Assembly (NCBI GenBank): GCA_963665975.1
Contig: OY762508.1
Location: 2,170,001-2,234,000 of the forward strand
Origin: G963665975 sp963665975
GTDB taxonomy: Bacteria > Bacteroidota > Rhodothermia > Rhodothermales > Bin80
Direction of reading: 5' to 3'
DNA: 64,000 bases
Shown: one piece after another, positions 1 to 8,126 of the stretch
How positions within the stretch are numbered: the first letter of the stretch is position 1
How the letters are laid out: every line of letters begins with the position of its first letter
Made by a program: the position numbers and the translations under genes
The notes under the pieces: generated by a model
Seen by the model: only the letters and a program-made list of their open reading frames with translations
The model's database searches: none
Told to the model about the DNA's origin: nothing

Positions 1-1
1 T

Positions 2-745
2 CCAGGAATCAGCGGTCCGGAAGTCATCAACATGACGCACTGGCTGGGGGCGCTCCTAACCAGTTACGCCATCATAGGCTCTGGATACACACCTGTGCGC
101 GCCATCATAGACCGGGCAGCACAGGCCATTCCCGCACGCAGGCTCTGTGCGAGCATGGTTGTAGGCGAGCACGGACTATTCGGCCTCTATGTCGGGACAC
201 CCGAAGAAGCCTGGGAGGCTGCCGCGACGTTGTCCTCAGCGGTGCATATCACGTGGGTCGACAAAGCCTACCAGTGCGCGCTCGCAGTCATCCCTGCGAT
301 GTATGCCGACTTGTGGACGGGTGCCAAGGGCATGTACAAACTGGAGCCGGCTCTGGCATCCGGCGGAGAGCTGATTCTGTATGCGCCGCATATTGACGAG
401 CTGTCCTACACGCATGGCGCGGTGCTGGATCAGATCGGGTATCATGGCGCGGACTACTTTCTTGCCAATTGGGATCGCTACAAAGATTTCCCACACGCCG
501 TACTGGCGCATGCGGCCCATGTACGCGGGCTCAGCACCTATTCCGACGGAGTGGAGAAACCTCGCATTCGACTTACGCTGGCCAGCAAGGTCTCTCGCGC
601 GCGCTGCGAGCGCATGGGCCTCGGTTACCGTGACCCCGAAACCATTCGCGTAGAAGACTGGAAGGGGCGTGAGCATGAAGGAATCTTGCTGGTGGCGCGC
701 GCAGGAGAGCGGCTTTATAAACTCAAGTCCACCGCAAGTCGGTGA
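2..745 (+). CDS. LarA-like (DUF2088 / nickel-pincer racemase family) protein, 5' truncated
   Basis: The frame is open to the left window edge, so the N-terminal part lies outside; about 247 codons remain of a family that is usually about 420 residues. Segments such as DLWTGAKGMYKLEP and LILYAPHIDELSYTHG match the C-terminal half of lactate-racemase (LarA) family proteins as I know them. LarA itself racemises a 2-hydroxy acid using a nickel pincer cofactor bound by the enzyme. Its place at the head of a sugar-oxidation cluster suggests a sugar-acid or hydroxy-acid substrate rather than lactate, which is inference. The catalytic histidines of the N-terminal half cannot be checked here. The stop lies 45 bases before the next gene. 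Confidence 0.75.
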   Translation, partial: PGISGPEVINMTHWLGALLTSYAIIGSGYTPVRAIIDRAAQAIPARRLCASMVVGEHGLFGLYVGTPEEAWEAAATLSSAVHITWVDKAYQCALAVIPAMYADLWTGAKGMYKLEPALASGGELILYAPHIDELSYTHGAVLDQIGYHGADYFLANWDRYKDFPHAVLAHAAHVRGLSTYSDGVEKPRIRLTLASKVSRARCERMGLGYRDPETIRVEDWKGREHEGILLVARAGERLYKLKSTASR

Positions 746-789
746 ATGTTGCAGACCTCACAATCCCCTTCAGTTACCGGAATTACATC

Positions 790-1668
790 ATGCCTCTTCA
801 CATGTCCCGGCGGCATTTTCTGAAGCACGCACTAGCGGCAGGTGCTGGAATCGGCACCCTGACAGGCTGCCGAGATTCGGTTTCGCCCCTTCTGTCAGTC
901 GGCATCTGCGGCCCAGTTCGTGATCACCTGGACTATGCGCAAAGCGGATATGCCTATATCGAGCCTACTGTGCAAGGGTTTCTGGTTCCAGAGGCGTCAG
1001 AGGCCGAATTCCAGGCCAATCTCGACCTGTTGCGCGGAGGTAACCTATCCGTTCCCGTGGCGAACAGTTTTCTTCCGTCCACACTGAAGGTCGTCGGACC
1101 CGAAGCGAACCACGAGGCTGTACTCGGCTACGCGGAAACGGCGTTTCGGCGTGCTCGTATCGTGGGAATCGAGCATATCGTATTCGGCAGCGGAGGAGCG
1201 CGGTACATCCCGGACGAATTTCCGCGCGACCAGGCCCGCGCACAGTTTGTCGCACTTCTCAAGGAAATGGCGCCGCTGGCGGCGCGTTATGGCATAACGC
1301 TGTGTCTGGAACCGCTGCGCCGACAGGAGACGAACTTCCTCAACACGGTGCCGGAGTCCATGGCTGTCCTGCGTGAGGTCGGCCACTCGCATGTTCAGAT
1401 CACCTTTGATATTTACCACATCACCCAGGAAGGACGCGGGGTCGATGATGTGCATATTGCGGGCGGCGCCATTAGCCATTGCCACATCGCGGAAGACGAG
1501 GACAGGCGCGCTCCGGGAGTGCAAGGAGACGACTTTACGCCGTATTTCGCAGCGCTGAAAACTATAGGTTATCGAGGACGCATCTCTGTCGAGTGTCGCT
1601 GGCAGGAACGGGCGACAGAGCTGCCGGCAGCGGTAGCGGAGTTGACCCGGCAGTTGGCAATGGTTTGA
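790..1668 (+). CDS. Tat-exported TIM-barrel sugar isomerase/epimerase-like protein
   Basis: A 292-residue protein of the xylose isomerase-like TIM barrel (AP endonuclease 2) superfamily. The ATG at 790 gives a twin-arginine signal (SRRHFLK, residues 6-12) followed by a hydrophobic stretch ending at GCRDS; an in-frame GTG at 742 would add an implausible leader. Candidate metal ligands are all present: Glu in LCLEPLRR, Asp and His in TFDIYHIT, His in ISHCHIAED and Glu in ISVECRW, so the site looks intact. The family isomerises or epimerises sugars, or cleaves 3-keto-glycosides. It is one of four Tat-signal relatives in the first 15.5 kb, which argues for a shared envelope pathway. The exact substrate is unknown. 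Confidence 0.85.
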   Translation: MPLHMSRRHFLKHALAAGAGIGTLTGCRDSVSPLLSVGICGPVRDHLDYAQSGYAYIEPTVQGFLVPEASEAEFQANLDLLRGGNLSVPVANSFLPSTLKVVGPEANHEAVLGYAETAFRRARIVGIEHIVFGSGGARYIPDEFPRDQARAQFVALLKEMAPLAARYGITLCLEPLRRQETNFLNTVPESMAVLREVGHSHVQITFDIYHITQEGRGVDDVHIAGGAISHCHIAEDEDRRAPGVQGDDFTPYFAALKTIGYRGRISVECRWQERATELPAAVAELTRQLAMV

Positions 1669-1734
1669 GTGCACTCTCAAGGGACTTGCAAGGGATTTCT
1701 TGGCCGCCATCGCGGAACAGGCCGTGTGGGGTGG

Positions 1735-2357
1735 AGGGTCGTCGTCCTGTGTGTATTCGCCTTGAGCGCGCCCGGGGCCGCAACCGTCGCATCCAACTAC
1801 GCATACAGGTGCGATAGCATGGCACGACGAGCCGTGTTCGCCAGCCTATTTGGAAATTGCTCGCGGTATGACAATGACGCGCTGGCCATCCAGCCGCAGT
1901 ACACCGGCGTGGTGGTACTTGGCTTTGATGCGATTTTGTTGACTGATCTGCTGATCACGCAGATCAAGATAGAGTTGCACGCCACCGTTGAAAATCGCCC
2001 GGTGCCTCTCGTCGGAATGAACGACAGGCTTGAGTTCGCCCAGCAGCAGCAGACGACACGGGTTGTAGGCATCCTCCCGGTCGTCTTTGTGAACGACTTA
2101 TCAGCGCGTTCTGCCCGAGATTACACACGATGAGTTCATGCACATGGCGCTCCTGCCAGCCAGTCTGCCAACGAAGATTCCTCAAGAGCCAGAATGCGTG
2201 CCTTGATCCCCACGATATGGCTTATTAGTGCCGCTCCCGAGTTTGGAAAGCGCTCGCTGTATAGCAGCCTCCCACGGGTATCCATGCCCGCCGGCACGCA
2301 ATAACGCTTATGGGCATCCAGGTCCAGGTACACCCATTGTTGCGTTCGGCGCCTCCA
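1735..2357 (-). pseudogene. Decayed IS110-family transposase remnant
   Basis: On the minus strand, pieces of an IS110-type transposase can be read in at least three frames. From about 2357 the first frame gives WVYLDLDAHKRYCV and ends LEESSLADWLAG before a stop at 2136-2138. A second frame then gives VHELIVCN and NALISR. A third gives KDDREDAYNPCRLLLLGELK, then GGVQLYLDLRDQQ and NRIKAKYHHAGVLR, and stops at 1846. A last piece (PNRLANTARRAMLSHLYA) is in another frame. This is the order expected for the N-terminal DEDD domain of the family. The C-terminal catalytic-serine domain and the ends were not found, so it is dead. It fills the gap between two sugar-metabolism genes. Confidence 0.8.
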
Positions 2358-2427
2358 GGTGAATGGTTCGGCGGCCGTATACGCTGTGTGCGACCGCTTT
2401 TCCCATATTGCCTTATATTTGGCAACC

Positions 2428-3330
2428 ATGGCGGAAACGATCGGCTTTATTGGACTCGGCATCATGGGTGGCGGCATGGCCCGCAACCTGCTAAAGGCGG
2501 GCTTTGATCTCCACGTGTGGAATCGCACGCCGAGCCGCATGGCGCCCCTGGTGGACGCCGGTGCGAAAGCGGCAGCCAGCCCCAGAGAGCTTGCGGAACA
2601 TTGCACGCTGATCATCACCTGTGTCAGTGACACGGGTGATGTCGAGGAAGTCATCCTCGGAGAACACGGCGTCATTCACGCCGTGCGACCGGAAACGCTG
2701 GTCGTGGACACCAGCACGATCAGTCCGCACGCTACACGCAACATCGCCTGGCGCCTGCAAGAGAAAGGCGCACACCTGTTGGACGCGCCCATAAGCGGCG
2801 GCAGCGAAGGAGCTGCTCGTGGAACGCTGAGCATCATGGTCGGTGGCGAAGAAGCGCAACTCATGCGCGCCATGCCAGTGCTTGAGGCCATGGGCACATC
2901 CATCACGCACGTAGGAGGAACGGGAGCTGGCCAAACCGTGAAGCTGGTCAACCAGATTCTGGTCGTAGGGACGATGCTTTCAATCGGTGAGGCATTGCTG
3001 TTCGCGAGTGCTGGAGGCCTTGATCTGGAGAAGACCATCGCCGCAGTCGAGCACGGCGCCGCTGGAAGCTGGTCGCTGAGCAACCGGGGCACGCAGGCCA
3101 TCGTCCGGGACTTCAGGCCCGGCTTCACGATTGACCTGCAGCAGAAGGATCTGCGCCTCGTCCTTGAGGCCGCGGATCAAATTGGCGTACCACTGCCGGC
3201 AACCAGCCTCTGCTATCAGTTCTATCGCTCACTGCAGGCCCGTGGCCTGGGCCACGAAGGCAACCATGCCCTGGTGAAGGCCCTGGAGCATCTGGCGGGT
3301 CTGGAGGTCGGAAATACCGAGTCGCCGTAG
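2428..3330 (+). CDS. NAD(P)-dependent 3-hydroxyisobutyrate dehydrogenase-family reductase (GarR/GlxR-like)
   Basis: 300 residues, the usual length for beta-hydroxyacid dehydrogenases. The Rossmann motif GLGIMG is at residues 9-14, the substrate-binding motif DAPISGGSEGA starts at 119, and the catalytic lysine is K172 in VKLVNQ. Family members oxidise or reduce 2- or 3-hydroxy acids such as 3-hydroxyisobutyrate, tartronate semialdehyde or succinate semialdehyde. The ATG at 2428 was chosen because the family starts directly at the Rossmann strand; longer starts run into the transposase remnant. A TATATTTG element at 2414-2421 resembles the Bacteroidota -7 box but is so close to the ATG that it would imply a leaderless mRNA. 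In this setting a sugar-acid-derived semialdehyde substrate is plausible. Confidence 0.9.
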   Translation: MAETIGFIGLGIMGGGMARNLLKAGFDLHVWNRTPSRMAPLVDAGAKAAASPRELAEHCTLIITCVSDTGDVEEVILGEHGVIHAVRPETLVVDTSTISPHATRNIAWRLQEKGAHLLDAPISGGSEGAARGTLSIMVGGEEAQLMRAMPVLEAMGTSITHVGGTGAGQTVKLVNQILVVGTMLSIGEALLFASAGGLDLEKTIAAVEHGAAGSWSLSNRGTQAIVRDFRPGFTIDLQQKDLRLVLEAADQIGVPLPATSLCYQFYRSLQARGLGHEGNHALVKALEHLAGLEVGNTESP

Positions 3331-3357
3331 GCCTCGGTAATATCCAAGGTATGCACC

Positions 3358-4434
3358 ATGGCCACAGTCTATATCGGGACCTATACACAGCGGGAAGACC
3401 ACGTCGATGGCAAGGGGGCAGGGATCTACTGTTGCCGCTATGACGCAACAACGGGTGCGCTCACTGTGCGGAGCGTAGAACCGGGCATCGTCAACCCGTC
3501 CTATCTGGCCATAGACGCCGCGCAGCGGCGGCTGTATGCAGTAAGCGAAGTTCTAGCCAGTGCCGGCGGCCCCACCGGTGCGATTCATGCCTACGCTATA
3601 GACCCGGTCACGGAACAACTCACGTTTCTGAACAGGCAATACACCGGAGGAGGGGCTCCCTGTTACGTAAGCATTGCCGAGGCGCATGTCCTGGTCGCGA
3701 ACTACGCGGGCGGCTCGGTTGCGGTATTCCCAATGCAGGCGGACGGCTCCCTGGGCGCGGCGACCGACGTCGTGCAGCACGAAGGATCAAGCATGAACGC
3801 GGCGCGCCAGGAAGCACCCCACCCCCATTGCATCATCCTTGACCCGGCGAGCCGGTATGCGCACGTGCCTGACCTGGGGATCGATTGTATCGTTTCCTAC
3901 GCATTCGACGCGGAGCGTGGCAGGCTACAGGCAGGACCCGGATGCGTGCGCACACGCCCGGGTGCCGGGCCGCGCCATCTTGTCTTTAATCCTGATGGCA
4001 CGCATGCCTACCTGATAAGCGAGCTCGACGCAACGGTTACGGTGTTCACATACGCGGCTAGTACCGGCGAGCTTACCCCGGTCGCAACACTCGACGCGCA
4101 ACTCGAGGGATATGACGGTGTGCGCTCCGGCGCGGACATCCACCTGACGCCAGACGGGCGATTCCTGTATGCGTCGCTGCGCGGTACGGGAAGTATCGTT
4201 GGCTATGCAGTTGATGCCGAGACCGGCAGCCTGACCAATCGCCACTATGCCTCCACACATGGCAAGACGCCGCGCAACTTTGCAATTGATCCTACGGGAC
4301 AGTTTCTGGTCGCGGCTAACCAGGACTCCGACACGCTGGTGACGTTTCGTATTGACCGGAATACAGGTGCACTATCGGATCCCGTGCATATTGCGGATGT
4401 GCCGTCCCCGGTCTGCGTCGCGTTTCCGGAATGA
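3358..4434 (+). CDS. Lactonase-family seven-bladed beta-propeller (6-phosphogluconolactonase-like)
   Basis: 358 residues, typical of the YbhE/lactonase family. It begins MATVYIGTYTQRED, as cytosolic members do, with no signal peptide, and carries family signatures such as APHPHCIILDP and GAGPRHLVFNPDG. The family hydrolyses 6-phosphogluconolactone or related sugar lactones. It lies 27 bases downstream of the reductase and in the same orientation, so co-transcription is likely. With oxidoreductases nearby, it may open the lactone made when a sugar or 3-keto sugar is oxidised at C1. The substrate is inferred only. Confidence 0.88.
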   Translation: MATVYIGTYTQREDHVDGKGAGIYCCRYDATTGALTVRSVEPGIVNPSYLAIDAAQRRLYAVSEVLASAGGPTGAIHAYAIDPVTEQLTFLNRQYTGGGAPCYVSIAEAHVLVANYAGGSVAVFPMQADGSLGAATDVVQHEGSSMNAARQEAPHPHCIILDPASRYAHVPDLGIDCIVSYAFDAERGRLQAGPGCVRTRPGAGPRHLVFNPDGTHAYLISELDATVTVFTYAASTGELTPVATLDAQLEGYDGVRSGADIHLTPDGRFLYASLRGTGSIVGYAVDAETGSLTNRHYASTHGKTPRNFAIDPTGQFLVAANQDSDTLVTFRIDRNTGALSDPVHIADVPSPVCVAFPE

Positions 4435-4567
4435 TTGGAAGCGCTATCATAACCGGGGCGATTGTTACAGGGAAGATGCAGGTGCCGTACATTGAGTGTC
4501 CCATAATGCCGGTCTAACGTGGCTATTATCAGCACGGGATCGGTTGCTTTCACTAAACGCGAACACC

Positions 4568-5443
4568 ATGGCGAACACAACACGACGGCCGTTTACAAGG
4601 CGCGAGTTTCTCAGGGCGACGGCCGGGTCCTTCGCCACTGCAAGCCTGTTGGGGCATGTGGGCATCTCTGCAGGGCGAGCCAAGTCCGTCCCCGTAGGCG
4701 TCCAGTTGTTCTGCTTCCGGCATCTGCTGGAGAAAGATTTTGAAGGGACGCTTGCGAAGGTAACCACTCTCGGCTACGATGGCGTCGAGTTTGCCGGATA
4801 CTACGACTACAGCGCCACGGACCTGAAAAAGCTGCTCGACAAGCATGAGTTGCAATGTGCTGGCGCGCACGTCGGACTGGATTCGCTAATGGGCGATTCC
4901 CTCCAGGAGTCGATAGACTTCCACGGAGAATTGGGCAACAGCAATCTGATCGTGGCTGCCATCAGCGAAGATCGAAGGACCTCAAAAGATGTCGTCCTGC
5001 GCACCGCCGAGGAGTTTACCGCCATACAGGAGCAGCTGAGGCCGCATGGGATGCGGACAGGTTACCACTGCCACGCCTACAGCTTTAATACTCCGCATGA
5101 CGGCGAAACCATCTGGGATCTTCTGGCCGATAATACGCCGGACGACTTGATTCTCCAGTTGGATACGGGAAATGCTGCGCATGGTGGAGCTAATCTTGTC
5201 GATGTCCTCAACGGCCACCCCGACAGAATCGCATCCATGCACGTCAAGCCCTATACCACCGGAGCGGAGGAGCCGTTTGCGCCCTTCATCGGTGACGACA
5301 GCCTGCCGTGGGAAGACATTTTCACGCTGAGCGAGTCAGTAGGTGGCATTGAATGGTACGTCGTTGAATATGAAGATGAATCCCATCCGCCTCTGGAGGC
5401 CCTGAAAGCCAACCGGGAACGCGTGGCCGGTTTTGGGCGCTAG
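4568..5443 (+). CDS. Tat-exported TIM-barrel sugar isomerase/epimerase-like protein with altered metal site
   Basis: 291 residues. The ATG at 4568 gives a twin-arginine signal (TRREFLRA, residues 10-17) with a hydrophobic run to about residue 36; an upstream in-frame start at 4496 would bury it. The fold matches the xylose isomerase-like TIM barrel (GVQLFCFRHLL, YDGVEFAGY). Of the usual metal ligands, the first position reads GYHCHAYSF, with His where relatives often have Glu; Asp (LQLDTGN), His (IASMHVKPY) and Glu (WYVVEYEDE) are present. It is followed 32 bases later by the Gfo/Idh/MocA gene, a common pairing. A role as isomerase or 3-keto-glycoside lyase is an inference from family and neighbours. 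Confidence 0.85.
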   Translation: MANTTRRPFTRREFLRATAGSFATASLLGHVGISAGRAKSVPVGVQLFCFRHLLEKDFEGTLAKVTTLGYDGVEFAGYYDYSATDLKKLLDKHELQCAGAHVGLDSLMGDSLQESIDFHGELGNSNLIVAAISEDRRTSKDVVLRTAEEFTAIQEQLRPHGMRTGYHCHAYSFNTPHDGETIWDLLADNTPDDLILQLDTGNAAHGGANLVDVLNGHPDRIASMHVKPYTTGAEEPFAPFIGDDSLPWEDIFTLSESVGGIEWYVVEYEDESHPPLEALKANRERVAGFGR

Positions 5444-5475
5444 GCTTGTGGGCCCATAACGAAGGCCATCGTGGC

Positions 5476-6621
5476 ATGCATAAGATTGGTGCAGCGGTAG
5501 TAGGAACGGGATTTATTGGTCCTGTACACGTAGAGGCGCTCCAGCGACTGGGCGTCCGGGTAACTGGCATTATGGGTAGCCGGCCCGATAAATCGGAGGC
5601 GGCGCGCCGGCGGCTCGGACTCGCGCGGGCATATGCGCATTTTGAGGAGATCCTGGCAGACCCCTCGGTGCAGGCGGTGCACCTGGCTGTGCCAAATGTG
5701 CTGCACTACGAAATGGCGGGCCGTGCACTGCGTGCGGGGAAGCATGTGATGTGCGAAAAGCCGCTCGCCATGAATGCCGAAGAGGCCAAAGAACTCGTCG
5801 CCATCGCTGCTGATACAGGCCTGCATGCCGGCGTGTGCTATAACATCCGGTTTTATCCGCTGAATCTGGAAGCACGAGCGCGCATTCAGAGCGGAGAGCT
5901 GGGAACCGTGTTTTCCGTTGTAGGACGCTACGTGCAGGACTGGCTGCTCTACGACACCGACTATAATTGGCGCGTACTCGCCGAACAGGGTGGGGAGCTG
6001 CGCGCCGTATCGGATATTGGTACCCACTGGATGGATCTCATTTTGTCCATTACGGGATTAGAGGTGGAAGCCGTCTTTGCTGATCTCAATACGATTCACC
6101 CGGTGCGCCGAAAGCCAACGGGTGAGATTGAGACGTTTTCCGGAAAGGCGCCGCCGCCAGATGCCCGTGTCCCCGTGTCCATTACCACAGACGACTGCGG
6201 CTGCGTCCTGTTGCGCTGCAAGGGAGGAGCCAGAGTCGTGTTGTGGGTGTCCCAGGTCACCGCAGGCAGGAAGAATGCGCTGCGGTATGAAATTGCGGGT
6301 TCGAAGAACGCCGTGGCATGGGACAGCGAACGACCGAACGAATTATGGATCGGACACCGTGATCGCCCCAATGAGGTGCTCATGCGGGATCCGGCGCTGA
6401 TGCGGGATCTGCCACGGGGTTCTGCCGATTATCCGGGTGGCCACAATGAAGGCTTTCCGGATACCTTTAAACAGTGCTTCAAGGCATTCTATGGAGCTAT
6501 TGACGCGGGGGCATCCCCGGCGGATGCTCCCTATCCGACGTTTGCGGACGGCCACCACGAAATCGTGCTGTGCGACGCCATTCTGCAAAGTCACCAGGAG
6601 GAGCGCTGGATTGCTGTCTGA
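5476..6621 (+). CDS. Gfo/Idh/MocA-family NAD(P)-dependent oxidoreductase
   Basis: 381 residues with an N-terminal Rossmann motif (VVGTGFIG, residues 8-15), the conserved CEKPLAMN (EKP at residues 94-96) that lines the nicotinamide pocket, and the DxxxH pair of the C-terminal domain (DIGTHWMDL, D180 and H184). The family oxidises or reduces hydroxyls of sugars and cyclitols, including C3 of glycosides. The ATG at 5476 is chosen because it leads straight into the Rossmann strand. There is no signal peptide, so this copy is cytosolic, unlike its Tat-exported neighbours. It sits between a TIM-barrel isomerase-like gene and a small transporter, as in a sugar-uptake and oxidation operon. Confidence 0.92.
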   Translation: MHKIGAAVVGTGFIGPVHVEALQRLGVRVTGIMGSRPDKSEAARRRLGLARAYAHFEEILADPSVQAVHLAVPNVLHYEMAGRALRAGKHVMCEKPLAMNAEEAKELVAIAADTGLHAGVCYNIRFYPLNLEARARIQSGELGTVFSVVGRYVQDWLLYDTDYNWRVLAEQGGELRAVSDIGTHWMDLILSITGLEVEAVFADLNTIHPVRRKPTGEIETFSGKAPPPDARVPVSITTDDCGCVLLRCKGGARVVLWVSQVTAGRKNALRYEIAGSKNAVAWDSERPNELWIGHRDRPNEVLMRDPALMRDLPRGSADYPGGHNEGFPDTFKQCFKAFYGAIDAGASPADAPYPTFADGHHEIVLCDAILQSHQEERWIAV

Positions 6622-6649
6622 CGCTCCCCGCTCCCCACCCCACATAACC

Positions 6650-6655
6650 GAGGAG
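6650..6655 (+). promoter_or_regulatory. Strong Shine-Dalgarno for the YdcZ-like gene
   Basis: GAGGAG with a five-base spacer to the ATG at 6661. It stands out because most genes here have no clear ribosome-binding site, as is usual in Bacteroidota relatives. Confidence 0.7.
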
Positions 6656-6660
6656 ACACC

Positions 6661-7104
6661 ATGAAACTCCCGTTCTTCGCTCTCACCCTCTTTCTGGGCG
6701 TAGTACTTGCCGTTCATCTCGCCATGAATGCTGAGGTAGGCAAAGCCATCGCCAATCCCCGCGTCGGTAACGCGCTCTTCTGGTGCATTGGTGCACTGAC
6801 AGCAGTGATCGTCGGCCTTACGAGCTGGAAGGCAGGCGCGCTGGAGCCGATCAAAGACATTAACCCCTTGCTTCTAACGGCGGGCGCGATGGGCGCGCTC
6901 CTCGTGTTTGCCATTGCGTTTCTGATTCCGAAGGTCGGAGCAGGCGCGCTTTTCATCTCTCTGTTGGCCGGCCAGGTCGTCACCGGCATGGTGCTGTCGC
7001 ATTTTGGCTGGCTCGGCTCCGAAATGGAGCCGGTCACGCTCCTTAAGATCGTGGGCGTCTCGCTCATGATCGGAGGTGCAGCCATCGTTACCTTCATGGA
7101 CTAA
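6661..7104 (+). CDS. YdcZ/DUF606-type small membrane transporter (DMT superfamily)
   Basis: 147 residues with about five hydrophobic segments and the family's opening pattern (AVHLAMNAEVGKAI). YdcZ-like proteins belong to the drug/metabolite transporter superfamily; their substrates are mostly unknown, and half-size members may pair. A strong Shine-Dalgarno GAGGAG at 6650-6655, five bases before the ATG, fixes the start. The gene lies 39 bases after the oxidoreductase and 12 bases before the aldo/keto reductase, so it is probably part of the same operon and may move a sugar or its oxidised product. Confidence 0.8.
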   Translation: MKLPFFALTLFLGVVLAVHLAMNAEVGKAIANPRVGNALFWCIGALTAVIVGLTSWKAGALEPIKDINPLLLTAGAMGALLVFAIAFLIPKVGAGALFISLLAGQVVTGMVLSHFGWLGSEMEPVTLLKIVGVSLMIGGAAIVTFMD

Positions 7105-7116
7105 CGCTGAATCTTT

Positions 7117-8085
7117 ATGGAACGACTACGCTTGGGAAACTCCTCAGTCGAGGTCAGTGCGTTGTGCTATGGCACCGATCTCATCGGTTCCAAAATCAAT
7201 GAGGAGGATTCCTTCCAGCTTCTGGACACCTTCCACGGAAGGGGCGGGACATTTATCGATACGGGGAATTTCTACGCGAGCTGGTATCCAGGCTGTGTGG
7301 GAGGGGAAAGCGAAACCACAATCGGCCGGTGGATGGCCGCCCGAGGGGCGCGCAAGGATATCCAGATATCAACGAAACTGGCCTTTGACTATCCCGGGTG
7401 CAGCGGCGGACTCAGCGCAGCGGAAATCGAGCGGGAATGCGAGAAAAGCCTGCGACGACTGCAAACGGATCATCTCGATGTGTACTATGCGCACCGCGAC
7501 GATTTTGAAACGCCGCTGGAAGAAACGATGGAGGCCTTCCATCGCCTGATCAAGTCCGGGAAGGTGCGCGCAATAGGGGCGAGCAACCTGTGGCTCTGGC
7601 GTATCGCGGAGGCAAATATGCTCGCAACGGTGCAGGGATGGTCGACCTACAGTGTCGTAGAGCAGCGGTACACCTATCTCCGTCCCCGGCATGGTGCCGA
7701 CTTTGGGCCGCAGATCTGCTTCACCGAAGACATGAAACGCTTTGCGCGCCATCATGGCATAACGCTTATCGCCTACTCGATCCTGCTCCAGGGTGCCTAC
7801 ACGCGGGACGATAAGCCTTTGCCGGCGCAATTTGCAGGTCCCGAAGCAGACGATCGCCTGGCCGCGTTGGCTCAGGTAGCCACCGAAACCGGTGCGACGA
7901 TGAACCAAGTCATCATCGCATGGATGCGCCAAAGCGACCCACAGGTGCTACCCATTATTGCTGGCAGCAAGCCAGAGCAGGTACGGGAAAACATCGGCGC
8001 CCTGGACATCATACTGAGCGATGACCAGATGGCGATGCTCACCACTGCAGGCGACCCGAACGTCAAGAAGGCGTGGCTGCGCTAA
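7117..8085 (+). CDS. Aldo/keto reductase
   Basis: 322 residues of the AKR TIM barrel. The catalytic tetrad is complete: D48 and Y53 in FIDTGNFYASW, K87 in ISTKLAF, and H126 in VYYAHRDDF. The C-terminal cofactor loop (PIIAGSKPEQVREN) is also typical of NADPH-binding members. Such enzymes reduce sugar carbonyls and ketones or oxidise sugar alcohols. It is the last cytosolic enzyme of the co-directional block before the secreted DUF1080 protein, whose start follows its stop by about 40 bases. Reduction of a keto-sugar is a reasonable guess; the substrate is not visible in the sequence. Confidence 0.92.
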   Translation: MERLRLGNSSVEVSALCYGTDLIGSKINEEDSFQLLDTFHGRGGTFIDTGNFYASWYPGCVGGESETTIGRWMAARGARKDIQISTKLAFDYPGCSGGLSAAEIERECEKSLRRLQTDHLDVYYAHRDDFETPLEETMEAFHRLIKSGKVRAIGASNLWLWRIAEANMLATVQGWSTYSVVEQRYTYLRPRHGADFGPQICFTEDMKRFARHHGITLIAYSILLQGAYTRDDKPLPAQFAGPEADDRLAALAQVATETGATMNQVIIAWMRQSDPQVLPIIAGSKPEQVRENIGALDIILSDDQMAMLTTAGDPNVKKAWLR

Positions 8086-8126
8086 GCCCGCTGTTCCTTT
8101 CTCTTTTCAGCAAAACCCACTCCGCC

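Noticed and set aside
1669..2133. A 154-codon plus-strand frame with a hydrophobic stretch
   Set aside because: It lies opposite the transposase remnant, whose minus-strand fragments match a known family in order; the plus frame has no recognisable motif.
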